Of a stretch of 64,000 bases of DNA, positions 42,901 through 51,607 are shown piece after piece; positions within the stretch are counted from its first letter, which is position 1; every line of letters begins with the position of its first letter. Source of the stretch: Sporofaciens musculi (GTDB lineage: Bacteria > Bacillota > Clostridia > Lachnospirales > Lachnospiraceae). The notes under the pieces are model-generated. The model did not search any database, had not been told where the DNA came from, and saw nothing but the letters and a program-made list of their open reading frames with translations. The position numbers and the translations under genes were made by a program. Where the stretch lies: contig NZ_WUQX01000001.1 of the NCBI RefSeq assembly GCF_009830285.1, positions 5,332,501-5,396,500 of the forward strand. The letters run 5' to 3'.

Positions 42901-43383
42901 CTAAAGCATCTTCTCCGGCTTTCCTGCTGACCGGACGTATACATTCCCCGTAGTCACATCCAAAAGCATGGTTCTCGCATAATTTGCCCCGACATCTTCA
43001 CTGGTAACACGTAACCCCTCAGCCATCAATATCCTTTTCACATTCTGTGCATTTCTCTCGCCGATATTCCCAAGACCTCCATTGCCCTTCATCTCGAACA
43101 TCTTGGCTCCACCTGCAATCTTGCATACCATCCGCGATTTTGACCCCCCAAACGCAGTAAGTTTGCGAAGTGTCTCACGGATACCTGTATCCGCGAACTT
43201 AAATACATTTCCATCCTTCGCACCGCTCTTTTCAGGAAGCATAATATGAAGAAGCGCTCCTAGCTTAATCATCGGATCATAAAAAGAAACACCGATGCAA
43301 GACCCCAATGCATACGTAATCAGTATGCCCTCCTGTCTCGTCATCTTCATATCAGCAATTCCAACTGATATCTTCTTCTCCAT
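42901..43383 (-). CDS. cheD: Chemoreceptor glutamine deamidase CheD
   Basis: Deamidates specific glutamines in chemoreceptors and binds CheC. The 160 residues hold the catalytic Cys in ITYALGSCIGVSFYDP and the His in GALLHIMLPEKS; the Thr of the triad is probably in the region after the GGAKM segment. It overlaps nothing but is 3 bp after cheC, its known binding partner, so both are made in one unit. Confidence 0.95.
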   Translation of the reverse strand: MEKKISVGIADMKMTRQEGILITYALGSCIGVSFYDPMIKLGALLHIMLPEKSGAKDGNVFKFADTGIRETLRKLTAFGGSKSRMVCKIAGGAKMFEMKGNGGLGNIGERNAQNVKRILMAEGLRVTSEDVGANYARTMLLDVTTGNVYVRSAGKPEKML

Positions 43384-43386
43384 CTA

Positions 43387-44007
43387 TCATTCCACTCCTA
43401 GTTTTTTCATAAGAACATTTAAAGACTCTACATCAGGCAGAAGCAGCATATTACTATTTAATGCTTTTCCGTCTATTTTGAATTTGCCAGTTATCATCAT
43501 AATCCTGTCTGAATGCTGCCCCATCATCGCGATTGGCACGCTCATAATTCCACCTAACATATTCACGGCAAGCTGCGGAACTGACAGTTCTACACTCATA
43601 TTCACCAGGGAAGCCATTGCAGTAATATAGGATGAAATAACTATATTACCAATCTCCATGAGAACAGACGAATCAATCTCCTCTAATTCAAAGAAATCTT
43701 CCTTCGTCTTACCCAGCATTCTCAATAAGATTTCATCAGAAAATTCTTTCGTCAGAATGAACAGCATGATACCGCCCAATTCTCCCGACATCTCAACTAA
43801 TATAGCCGCGACCACTTCCTCCGGATCTCCCACATTGACCAGCGCCTCATTAAAATCCAGAATCTCCACTTTGGGAAGGGACATGTTCACCTTCGCATTC
43901 ATCATACTGGATAGGGCTGTTGCGGCGTTACCGCCGCCAATACTGCCGATTTCCTTCAAAATATCAATCTCCAGCTCGTTCATTTCTTCATATGTTTTTA
44001 TCCCCAT
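43387..44007 (-). CDS. cheC: CheY-P phosphatase CheC
   Basis: Dephosphorylates CheY-P and is controlled by CheD. The 206 residues contain two phosphatase motifs, ILKEIGSIGGGNAATAL and VLMEIGNIVISSYITAM. The second has the canonical E..N pair; the first has Ser in place of Asn (EIGS), so one site is probably weakened. It is followed 3 bp later by cheD and preceded by flgG. Start at 44007 (MGIKTYEEMNELEIDIL). Confidence 0.95.
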   Translation of the reverse strand: MGIKTYEEMNELEIDILKEIGSIGGGNAATALSSMMNAKVNMSLPKVEILDFNEALVNVGDPEEVVAAILVEMSGELGGIMLFILTKEFSDEILLRMLGKTKEDFFELEEIDSSVLMEIGNIVISSYITAMASLVNMSVELSVPQLAVNMLGGIMSVPIAMMGQHSDRIMMITGKFKIDGKALNSNMLLLPDVESLNVLMKKLGVE

Positions 44008-44018
44008 AATCCACCTCT

Positions 44019-44729
44019 CTATCCCCTTAATGTATTAACCGTATTCACAATCTCATCGGATGTCTGAACCATCTTCAAGGCATAGGAATACGCTCTCTGC
44101 GCCTCAATAATGCGGGTAAAATCATCAGAAACACTTGCGCCTGACATCTCCAATGCATGATCCACCACTTTTGCACCTGGCATCAAAAACGGCTGCCCGT
44201 TCTTTACAGACGGCACATATTCGTTATCTCCGACACTTAACATCCCGTCCATTATGTTGAAGCCGTAGACTCCAATCTGCCCGCTTAGCTCCCCGTCAAT
44301 AATCTGAATTGGGTTACTGTTCTGGTCCAGAACAAAGTTCCCTTTATCGTTCACGAGATAGAATTCATCTCCGCGCTTTGACATACTGAAATGTCCGTTC
44401 CTTGTATATGTAATCTCATTGGTAATCGGACTTCTCATCATGAAAAATCCGGAATCAACGATTGCATAATCGAAATCTCCCTGTGTCGTTACCAGTCCCT
44501 TAGGACTGAAATCCGTCTTCGTCTGTTCTACAAGGATTCCTGTCCCCGCTTTCATCGGGGTATCGTCCCCGTTATAGTTATTCAGATTATAATACATCAG
44601 ATCCGAAAATACCGGCGTTTTTGCTTTATAACCATAGTTATTCACATTTGCAAGGTTGTTGGCAACTACATCCAGCTTGCGCTGTTCCTCCATTGCTCCT
44701 CTTGCAGCAGTATAAAATGATGTGTACAT
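44019..44729 (-). CDS. flgG: Flagellar rod protein (FlgG-type, FlhP-like)
   Basis: Distal rod protein family, 236 residues. The N-terminal rod motif MYTSFYTAARGAMEEQRKLDVVANNLANVNNYGYKA and the C-terminal DDFTRIIEAQRAYSYALKMVQTSDEIVNTVNTLRG are typical of FlgG/FlgF. A short central domain (GFFMMRSPITNEITYTRNGHFSMSKRGDEF) is the usual D1. It follows another rod gene 72 bp upstream, the flhO-flhP pattern of Firmicutes, where the second gene is FlhP (FlgG-type). The FlgF/FlgG assignment is by order, not by a decisive motif. Confidence 0.85.
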   Translation of the reverse strand: MYTSFYTAARGAMEEQRKLDVVANNLANVNNYGYKAKTPVFSDLMYYNLNNYNGDDTPMKAGTGILVEQTKTDFSPKGLVTTQGDFDYAIVDSGFFMMRSPITNEITYTRNGHFSMSKRGDEFYLVNDKGNFVLDQNSNPIQIIDGELSGQIGVYGFNIMDGMLSVGDNEYVPSVKNGQPFLMPGAKVVDHALEMSGASVSDDFTRIIEAQRAYSYALKMVQTSDEIVNTVNTLRG

Positions 44730-44801
44730 ATGCCTCTCCTCTCTGTCCTGCGTGTCAAACCGCCATATACAGCCTGTAGCTGGTCATCTGTTAGCTGCGC
44801 C

Positions 44802-45548
44802 CTACGTTGCAGAACCTATTGTAACCATCTTTGCTTCCAACTGATCATAAATCTTAAGAATCTGAGCCGAGCTCTGCAGAATTCTCTGACTGCTGATCAT
44901 CCGTGTCATCTCCTCCGCCATGGAAACATTGGAGTCCTCCAGATATCTCTGTGTAACTGTGGTTCCACCGTCTGCCGCCTGAGGCTGTGCATTGGCTCTG
45001 AACACGCTTCCGCTAATCTTGGTCAACTGACCGTAATCCGCAAAATCTACAATCTGCAGCGTTCCGAAAAACTGATTTCCCTCCTCGCTGAAGATATTTC
45101 CCTGTTTATCGATAATGATATTATCTGTAGTCAGACGAATGGCTCCATTGGTCCCCTGCACCCTTCCGATTCCCGGCAGGGTTAAGTATCCCTCATTATC
45201 CAGGTTAAATGAACCGTCCCTCGTATATACAGGCCCTTCGCCGGTATCAATAACGAAGAAGCCATTGCCGGTCAGTCCCACGTCCAGAGCATCTCCTGTC
45301 TCCCGAATACCTCCTTCTGTATAGTCCGTTACCCTCTCGTCCGCGATGTTCATCCGTGATACCATACCTACTGCAGTCTTACCATCCCTGTCATATCGGT
45401 AGATCATCTCGTCCCGGAAGGTACTCTGCATGATTCTGTCCATCTTATATCCCGGAGTGGATACATTCGTCATATTGTTGCTGACGACATTCAGATTACG
45501 GTTCTGTGTGATCATATTAGAAGTTAGATCATAATACCCTTGAAACAT
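44802..45548 (-). CDS. flgF: Flagellar rod protein (FlgF-type, FlhO-like)
   Basis: Rod protein of 248 residues with MFQGYYDLTSNMITQNRNLNVVSNNMTNVSTPGYKMDR at the N terminus and NVSMAEEMTRMISSQRILQSSAQILKIYDQL at the C terminus. The middle has the GFFVIDTGEGPVYTRDGSFNLDNEGYL block. Its start overlaps the 3' end of fliA by 20 bp, so it depends on that transcript. It is the first of two rod genes, like flhO in Bacillus. Confidence 0.85.
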   Translation of the reverse strand: MFQGYYDLTSNMITQNRNLNVVSNNMTNVSTPGYKMDRIMQSTFRDEMIYRYDRDGKTAVGMVSRMNIADERVTDYTEGGIRETGDALDVGLTGNGFFVIDTGEGPVYTRDGSFNLDNEGYLTLPGIGRVQGTNGAIRLTTDNIIIDKQGNIFSEEGNQFFGTLQIVDFADYGQLTKISGSVFRANAQPQAADGGTTVTQRYLEDSNVSMAEEMTRMISSQRILQSSAQILKIYDQLEAKMVTIGSAT

Positions 45549-46338
45549 TCCTGCTCTCCTTTTCTTCGTTAAATCTCTCCATGTGTTTCCTTAGTTTCTT
45601 TATTGCATTCGTATGAATCTGAGAGACACGCGGCTCACTGACACTCAGCACATCCGCAATCTGTCTCATATTCAATTCATCTATATAGTATAGTGAGATC
45701 ACAAGCTGCTCATTCTCCTTGAGCGTACCGACCCCTTCCGCCAGAACCTGCGTAAGCTCCTTCTTAAGAAACTTACTCTCTGGCTGCTCACTTTTATCCC
45801 CCTGCGGCAGCGTCACTCCAACCTCATTCCCCTGTGCCTCCGCCAATACCATATCCAGTGAAAGAATGTTAAACAGTGATGCCTTGCGCATCGTCTCCTG
45901 ATACTTCTCAGGGGTAATGTTCAGATAGTCTGTCACCTCCTGTACAGAAGGATAATACCCAAGTTTATTATATAACGTTGTGACCGCTTCTTCAATATCT
46001 CTAGTGCTCTTTCTTGTACTTCTTGGCACCCAATCCTGCTTTCTGGCAAGATCAATAATCATTCCTTTGATTCTTTTGGAAATAAATGTCTCGAATTTTA
46101 CATTTTTATCCATATCAAACTTATCAATGGAGGACATAATCGCAATAACGCCCTCGCTGATGATATCATCTACCTGAGAAAAACTCATATAAATATCCCG
46201 CATTTGAAGCGCAATGCTCTTCACAAGATAGATATAGCGCATAACGATCTCCTGCTTTACTTCCAGGCTGCCCGTCTCTTTATACAGTTTTAAAAGATCT
46301 TCGTTCGTTTTGTCTTTATACCGTTCCTGCGTGTTCAT
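45529..46338 (-). CDS. fliA: RNA polymerase sigma factor FliA (SigD, sigma-28)
   Basis: Sigma factor of 269 residues for late flagellar and chemotaxis genes. Region 2 is visible in EIVMRYIYLVKSIALQMRDIYMSFSQVDDIISEGVIAIMSSIDKFDM, region 3 in VPRSTRKSTRDIEEA, and region 4 helix-turn-helix in NMRQIADVLSVSEPRVSQIHTNAIKKLRKHM. It follows flhA by 23 bp without flhF and flhG in between. It matches the WhiG/FliA/SigD family rather than SigF/SigG, having a short region 1 and the IDLARKQDWVPRS block. No anti-sigma factor FlgM is visible in the window. Confidence 0.93.
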   Translation of the reverse strand: MNTQERYKDKTNEDLLKLYKETGSLEVKQEIVMRYIYLVKSIALQMRDIYMSFSQVDDIISEGVIAIMSSIDKFDMDKNVKFETFISKRIKGMIIDLARKQDWVPRSTRKSTRDIEEAVTTLYNKLGYYPSVQEVTDYLNITPEKYQETMRKASLFNILSLDMVLAEAQGNEVGVTLPQGDKSEQPESKFLKKELTQVLAEGVGTLKENEQLVISLYYIDELNMRQIADVLSVSEPRVSQIHTNAIKKLRKHMERFNEEKESRNVSRVL

Positions 46339-46361
46339 ATTGCACTCCGTTAAATTTTGTT

Positions 46362-48442
46362 CTACATCGCTATATTGCCAACTGCCTGTATCTGGATATT
46401 GTTGCTGATCTCATTAAACGACAGCACATACACATCTGGGAAGAATTGCTCTATCAGACGGTAGACATGGATTCTTACCACCTGACTTGTCAGAATAATT
46501 GGCGTCTGGCCAAGCTCCTGAAATTTCTTTACTTCCTCAGACATCTGTGTAATCACATTCTGCATCACATCCGGACTAAGCGCTAAGTATACGCCATGGT
46601 CGCCGTTTGTTAAGCTGGTAATAATATTTTTCTCCAGCTCGGCATCCAATGTCACGACTCTCATGCTGTTGCCCTCGCAGAATCTTCTGGTAATCGTACG
46701 TTTCAGCGCAACACGAATATTCTCCGTAATGGAATCCAAATCCCGCACCGTCATGGAAGAATCTACAATGGTCTCCATGATCGTCTCCATATCCTTAATT
46801 GGAATACCTTCTTTCAGCAGATTCGTCAAAATCTTCTGGAAGTTACCGTAAGAGATCAAATTCGGGATTAATTCGTCTACAAGCCCTGGCGACTGCTTCT
46901 TCATATTGTCAATCAGACGTACAACCTCCTGACGGTTCAAAAGCTCATGAGCATGCTTCTTCACAGTCTCTGACAAATGTGTCAGCATAACAGACAACGG
47001 ATCAATAACCGTATATCCATAGATCTCAGCCATTTCTTTCTTATCCACGGTAATCCATTTACTAGGAATACCATATGCAGGCTCAATGGTATCTATTCCA
47101 TCGATCTCCTTCTCAAGATTCGGCGGCTCTAAGGCAAGGTAGTAGTCTACCAAAATCTCTCCTTTCGCAACTTCCTCTCCCTTAATCTTAATAACATACT
47201 GGTTCGTGTTCAGGCTTGAGCTGTCACGCAGCCTGATGGACGGAATGACAAGTCCCATCTCCTGTGCATACTGACGCCGGAAAATTACGATACGGTCGAT
47301 CATCCTTCCGCCGCTTGCCTCGTCTACGAGAGGAATCAGGCTGTACCCAAACTCCATCTCGATTGGCTCCACTGAGATCAAAGAATATACGCTGTTGATA
47401 TCTTTGAAATTTTCTTCATCCTCCATTATATTCATCGGATCAGCTTCCGCAACCCCGGACTGCCCATAGCCATTGGTCCCTGTTCCGGAACCGCTGCAAA
47501 CGACTGCATACGACGAAGGAGGTAAAAACCACCAAGCATCATTATAAGAGCAATCACTGAAAGCTGGAGCTTTGGCATCCCCGGAACTGCAATCAAAATA
47601 GCAAGAACGCCGCCTGCAATCATAATTGACCTTGGCTGTGCTGAGAACTGTCTTGTCACATCAATGTTCAGACTGTCTTCCGCAACCGCACGGGTTACAA
47701 TCATACCGGTCGCCGTTGAGATAAGGAGTGCTGGTATCTGCGATACCAGACCGTCGCCAATGGTCGCAATGGAATATACTTGAAGTACTTCCGCAAATCC
47801 CATACCGCCCTGTACCATACCGATGATACAGCCGCCCAGGAAATTGACTGCCGTAATGATCAGGGACATGGTTGCATCTCCCTTAACAATCTTCGTAGCA
47901 CCATCCATGGAGCCATAAAAGTCAGCTTCCTTCTGAATCTTGTAACGCCGCTCCTTCGCCTCATCCTCTGCGATAAGTCCGCTTCCCAAGTCAGCGTCAA
48001 TCGCCATCTGCTTACCAGGCATAGCGTCCAACGTGAATCTCGCCGCTACCTCAGCTACACGCTCCGCGCCCTTAGTAATAACAAGGAACTGTACTAATAC
48101 AATAATCAGGAAGATAACAACTCCGACAACCACATTTCCCTGGAGAACAAAGTCACCCATGGATTTGATTACCTGTCCCGCCGTACCTGAATTACTAAGG
48201 ATACTTCTCGTGGAAGATATATTGATTCCGATACGGTATAAGGTTGTGATAAGAAGCAAAGAGGGGAAAATAGAAAATTCCAGCGCCTCTTTGATATTCA
48301 TACTGATCAAAAGGATAATCAGCGATACCGCAATATTCAAAATAATCATAACGTCCAGAAAAAACGGACTTAACGGTATAATCAACAGCAGAACAATCAT
48401 GACTACGATCAATGATACCGCATTATTTAATATATTTTTCAT
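46362..48442 (-). pseudogene. flhA: Flagellar export gate FlhA, split by a -1 frameshift
   Basis: Main gate protein of the flagellar type III exporter, normally one chain of about 690 residues. Here the membrane part (47432-48442, 336 residues from MKNILNNAVSLIVVM) and the cytosolic part (46362-47435, from MNIMEDEENFKDINSV) are in different frames and overlap as ATGA. The first carries the FHIPEP-type loop (GSGLIAEDEAKERRYKIQKEADFYGSMDGATKIVKGDA). One extra G in the CCGGGG run at 47453-47456 would read MGSPGVAEADPMNIMEDEENFKD and give a normal FlhA. The ATGA overlap could also allow two chains, but no other Firmicutes splits FlhA at the linker, as far as I know. Confidence 0.88.
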
Positions 48443-48445
48443 CCT

Positions 48446-49507
48446 CTACACCAACTTTTTATTCATTCGGAATACCTCAACCAGTATCTCCGCTACCACT
48501 CCATAATACTCTGCTGGAATCTGTCCTCCAAGCGGAGTCGAAGCATAGATTCCCCTTGCAAGGGGCTTATTTTCAATCACCGTGACATTGCTGTTCTCTG
48601 CAATCTCTACGATCTTAAGAGCAATATAATCCTGGCCTTTTGCCACGACGACAGGGGCATTGTCATGGTCTATATCATATCGAAGCGCAACTGCAAAATG
48701 CGTAGGGTTTCGGATAATAACATCTGCATCCGGAACTGCCTGCATCATTCTGCTCCTGGCCATGCTCTGCTGGAGACTCTTAATCTTACCCTTGACCTTA
48801 GGATCTCCTTCCATCTGTTTGTATTCTTCCTTGACTTCCTCTTTGGACATCTTAATATCTTTTTCATATTTCCATCTCTGGAAGAAAAAGTCAAAACCCG
48901 CAACAGCTGCAAAAATCATCCCTATCCTTAAAACCATGCTTATAATCTCATTCAGAACATACGTAGCAACGCTAATAGTATTAATATCCATCATCTGCGC
49001 AATTACTACAAGCTGCTCCTTCAAAATCCTATATATAACTACTGCCAGAACAATAATCTTTAGAAGCGATTTAAGCACTTCCACAAGCTGTCTCGTAGAA
49101 AACAGATTTTTAATACCTTTTATCGGATTAAGCTTACTAAGTTTAAATTTTAACGGCTTCTTAGTAAAAAGGAACCGTGTCTGTATTCCAGTGGTAAGCA
49201 CGCCAATAGCCAGACTAATTACACCAATTGGAAAAATACACCATGCCAACGTTTCCACCGCTTTCATACCTACAAGCTGTAGATTACCAAGAGAAAGCTC
49301 ATTGATATCTGCAACCGAGGAGATCTGAAAGATTAAACTCTCCCGAAGTCTGCGGTAAATAGTTGGAAAAAATAATTTTATACAATAGAAACACCCTACA
49401 AGCGAAGCGACCGCGATAACGTCCTTACTTACAGGAACATTACCTTCCTTACGTTGGTCGTTTCGCTTCTTAGGTGTGGCTTTTTCGGTTTTTTCATCTG
49501 ACGCCAA
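48446..49507 (-). CDS. flhB: Flagellar export apparatus protein FlhB
   Basis: Substrate-specificity switch of the export gate, 353 residues. Four membrane segments lie between about 30 and 210. The N-terminal MASDEKTEKATPKKRNDQRKEGNVPVSKD block is typical, and the autocleavage motif NPTH is present in IIRNPTHFAVALRYD. The C terminus (LGGQIPAEYYGVVAEILVEVFRMN) is typical FlhB. It precedes flhA by 3 bp. No frameshift. Confidence 0.96.
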   Translation of the reverse strand: MASDEKTEKATPKKRNDQRKEGNVPVSKDVIAVASLVGCFYCIKLFFPTIYRRLRESLIFQISSVADINELSLGNLQLVGMKAVETLAWCIFPIGVISLAIGVLTTGIQTRFLFTKKPLKFKLSKLNPIKGIKNLFSTRQLVEVLKSLLKIIVLAVVIYRILKEQLVVIAQMMDINTISVATYVLNEIISMVLRIGMIFAAVAGFDFFFQRWKYEKDIKMSKEEVKEEYKQMEGDPKVKGKIKSLQQSMARSRMMQAVPDADVIIRNPTHFAVALRYDIDHDNAPVVVAKGQDYIALKIVEIAENSNVTVIENKPLARGIYASTPLGGQIPAEYYGVVAEILVEVFRMNKKLV

Positions 49508-49522
49508 AGGTGTTCACTTCCT

Positions 49523-50287
49523 TTATAAAAATGTCAGTATTCCCTGGACCGTCTTCATCATCGTTGTCATGATCTTCTCGATGAATTCGCCTGCAGGCGC
49601 ATATAGAAGCGCCAAAAGGCCCAGACCAACAATTAATTTCATCTGAATATTAATTACAAATATACTAATCTGCGGCACGACTTTATTCAGGATTCCAACT
49701 CCCATCTCCACAAGAAACTCTGCGGCAATCATGGGTAACGCAAGCTTCACTCCCATGCTCACACATTCCAGAAAGATATCAATAATTTTCAGCGCAAGTC
49801 CCTGGGTAAGCACAATTCCGCCATATGGCACGATTTCTGCCGAAGTCAGCAAAATTTTCATCAGCGCCAGGTGACCGTCTACTGCGAAAAAAAGCATAAT
49901 CAACCATGCCTGATACACACTACCTGTTATAGGCATCTGTGCATTACTCTGGGGATCATACACTGTAGCCATAGACAAACCAATCTGATAGTCTATAATA
50001 TATCCTGCAAAACTAACAATAAAAAAAAAGTGCATGACATATCCTAACACATATCCTGCCGCAAATTCTTTGATCAGAAGGAATCCGAACTCAATCGTAC
50101 TCACAATCTCTACCGCCTCTTCCATCGAGGCCGAATATACCATCATCGTTAAGATAAAAATAAATCCTCCCTTAACTCTAATCGGTATATTATTTCTTCC
50201 CAATATCGGATTCATTAAGATAAACCCTGACATTCGCATCATAATCAGCGAAAATAAGGTAAGCTGTGCGGTATTATCTATCGACAT
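49523..50287 (-). CDS. fliR: Flagellar export apparatus protein FliR
   Basis: Membrane protein of 254 residues with about six segments, part of the FliP5-FliQ4-FliR1 export channel. Family features: the early FSLIMMRMSGFILMNPILGRNNIPIRVKGGF block, the central GYIIDYQIGLSMATVYDPQSNAQMPI and the polar NKVVPQISIFVINIQMKLIVGLGLL. It is 16 bp after fliQ and 15 bp before flhB. Intact. Confidence 0.95.
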   Translation of the reverse strand: MSIDNTAQLTLFSLIMMRMSGFILMNPILGRNNIPIRVKGGFIFILTMMVYSASMEEAVEIVSTIEFGFLLIKEFAAGYVLGYVMHFFFIVSFAGYIIDYQIGLSMATVYDPQSNAQMPITGSVYQAWLIMLFFAVDGHLALMKILLTSAEIVPYGGIVLTQGLALKIIDIFLECVSMGVKLALPMIAAEFLVEMGVGILNKVVPQISIFVINIQMKLIVGLGLLALLYAPAGEFIEKIMTTMMKTVQGILTFL

Positions 50288-50303
50288 GTCATCACTCCTC
50301 GCA

Positions 50304-50564
50304 TCAGCCTTGTATCATCCGAAAGATCTTCGTGGTAAAATCCTGTAATGACTCTAACATAGAACTGCCGGAAAAGACAAGTATGACACCTATTACCAAT
50401 AATTTCGGCACAAATGTAATCGTCTGTTCATGAATCTGCGTCGCTGCCTGTATGATGGAGATCAAGATGCCTACCAGCATACTGATCACCAACATTGGAC
50501 CTGCCAGTTGGATAATCAGTATGAATACCTCATACATCAGGTCCGCCACTTCTCCATTCGTCAT
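50304..50564 (-). CDS. fliQ: Flagellar export apparatus protein FliQ
   Basis: Small two-helix subunit of the export channel, 86 residues (MTNGEVADLMYEVFILIIQL). The family hairpin motif is GILISIIQAATQIHEQTITFVPKLL. Spacing of 17 bp to fliP and 16 bp to fliR. Intact. Confidence 0.95.
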   Translation of the reverse strand: MTNGEVADLMYEVFILIIQLAGPMLVISMLVGILISIIQAATQIHEQTITFVPKLLVIGVILVFSGSSMLESLQDFTTKIFRMIQG

Positions 50565-50581
50565 CTATATACTCCTTCCCG

Positions 50582-51237
50582 TCATCGGAAACTATTGACA
50601 ATCGTGGAAAACAGAAGCTCCCATCCATTTACAGTTACGAATAACAGCAGCTTGAACGGCATTGAGATCATCGCCGGAGGCAGCATCATCATACCCATAG
50701 ACATAAGGGTAGATGAAACCACGATATCGATCAAAAGAAATGGAATGTATAACAAAAATCCTGCAGTAAATCCTCTTTTCAACTCACTCGTCATGAAGGA
50801 TGGGATTACCACTGTCATAGGAAGATCTACTCTGTTTTCTGTTTCCTCCACCCCCGACATATCCACAAATAGCTTAAGTGAACTCTCCTCCGTATTCGTC
50901 AGCATAAATTCCTTCAGTGGAACCTGAGCGCGGGAAATGGCTTCTTCCTGAGTAATCTCCTGGTTCTTATATGGCGTATAAGCTTCTGTATTGATCTGCT
51001 TAATGACCGGATCCATAATAAATAAAGTCAAAAAGATTGCAATTCCGACTAATACCATATTTGGCGGCGTTTGTTGGACACCCATCGCATTTCTCAAAAA
51101 GAGAGAATGATTACTGTTCTTGCAAAAGACGTCACCATGATTAAAAGAGAGGGCAGAAGTGATATGACTGTCAACATCAGCAGGATATCCAGTGTAGGAA
51201 CCTGATTGCCATTCACATTGATTAATGAATCGTACAC
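50582..51237 (-). pseudogene. fliP: Flagellar export apparatus protein FliP, -1 frameshift
   Basis: Channel subunit of the export gate, usually about 220-250 residues. The first part runs from the GTG at 51237 (VYDSLINVNGNQVPTLDILLMLTVISLLPSLLIMVTSFARTVIILSF), with AGAGGAGGTAGAAATTA upstream, and hits TGA. The remainder (RNAMGVQQTPPNMVLVGIAIFLTL...) is in another frame. Adding one T to the five-T run (51096-51100) gives LSFLRNAMG, the conserved FliP motif. The restored protein would be about 218 residues. The start overlaps the fliO stop (TAGTG). Confidence 0.88.
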
Positions 51238-51587
51238 TAATTTCTACCTCCTCTTTTCGTTATGTCACCCAGTTTATCCATCATCGATTTAAAGTCTGGT
51301 ATCTTCCCAGCTCCTTCTTCTCCATCCGGCTCCAAAGGAAACAGATCCTCATCCGAAATCTCGGACAGGAGACTGACCTGGCCTGACGTGACACCAACGA
51401 GCAGATATTTTCCACCCACCTGCACAATCGCAATGTGTCTGTCCTGGCCAAGGGTGATCTGATCGATCAGGCGCATATAACGAGAACTGCCGTTTCTGCC
51501 CAGCCCTTTGCCTATGTATTTGCTGGCCAAATAACTCAGATATATAATCACTATTACCGCAACAAAGGTGGCAATCACTCTCCACAT
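51237..51587 (-). CDS. fliO: Flagellar biosynthesis protein FliO (FliZ)
   Basis: Assembly factor for FliP, 116 residues with one N-terminal membrane helix (VIATFVAVIVIIYLSYLASKYI) and a small cytosolic domain with the family's SRYMRLIDQITLGQDRHIAIVQVGGKYLLVGV. It follows fliY by 20 bp and overlaps the GTG start of fliP. In Bacillus terms it would be FliZ. Confidence 0.9.
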   Translation of the reverse strand: MWRVIATFVAVIVIIYLSYLASKYIGKGLGRNGSSRYMRLIDQITLGQDRHIAIVQVGGKYLLVGVTSGQVSLLSEISDEDLFPLEPDGEEGAGKIPDFKSMMDKLGDITKRGGRN

Positions 51588-51607
51588 ATCTTTCCTTCCC
51601 TACTCTC

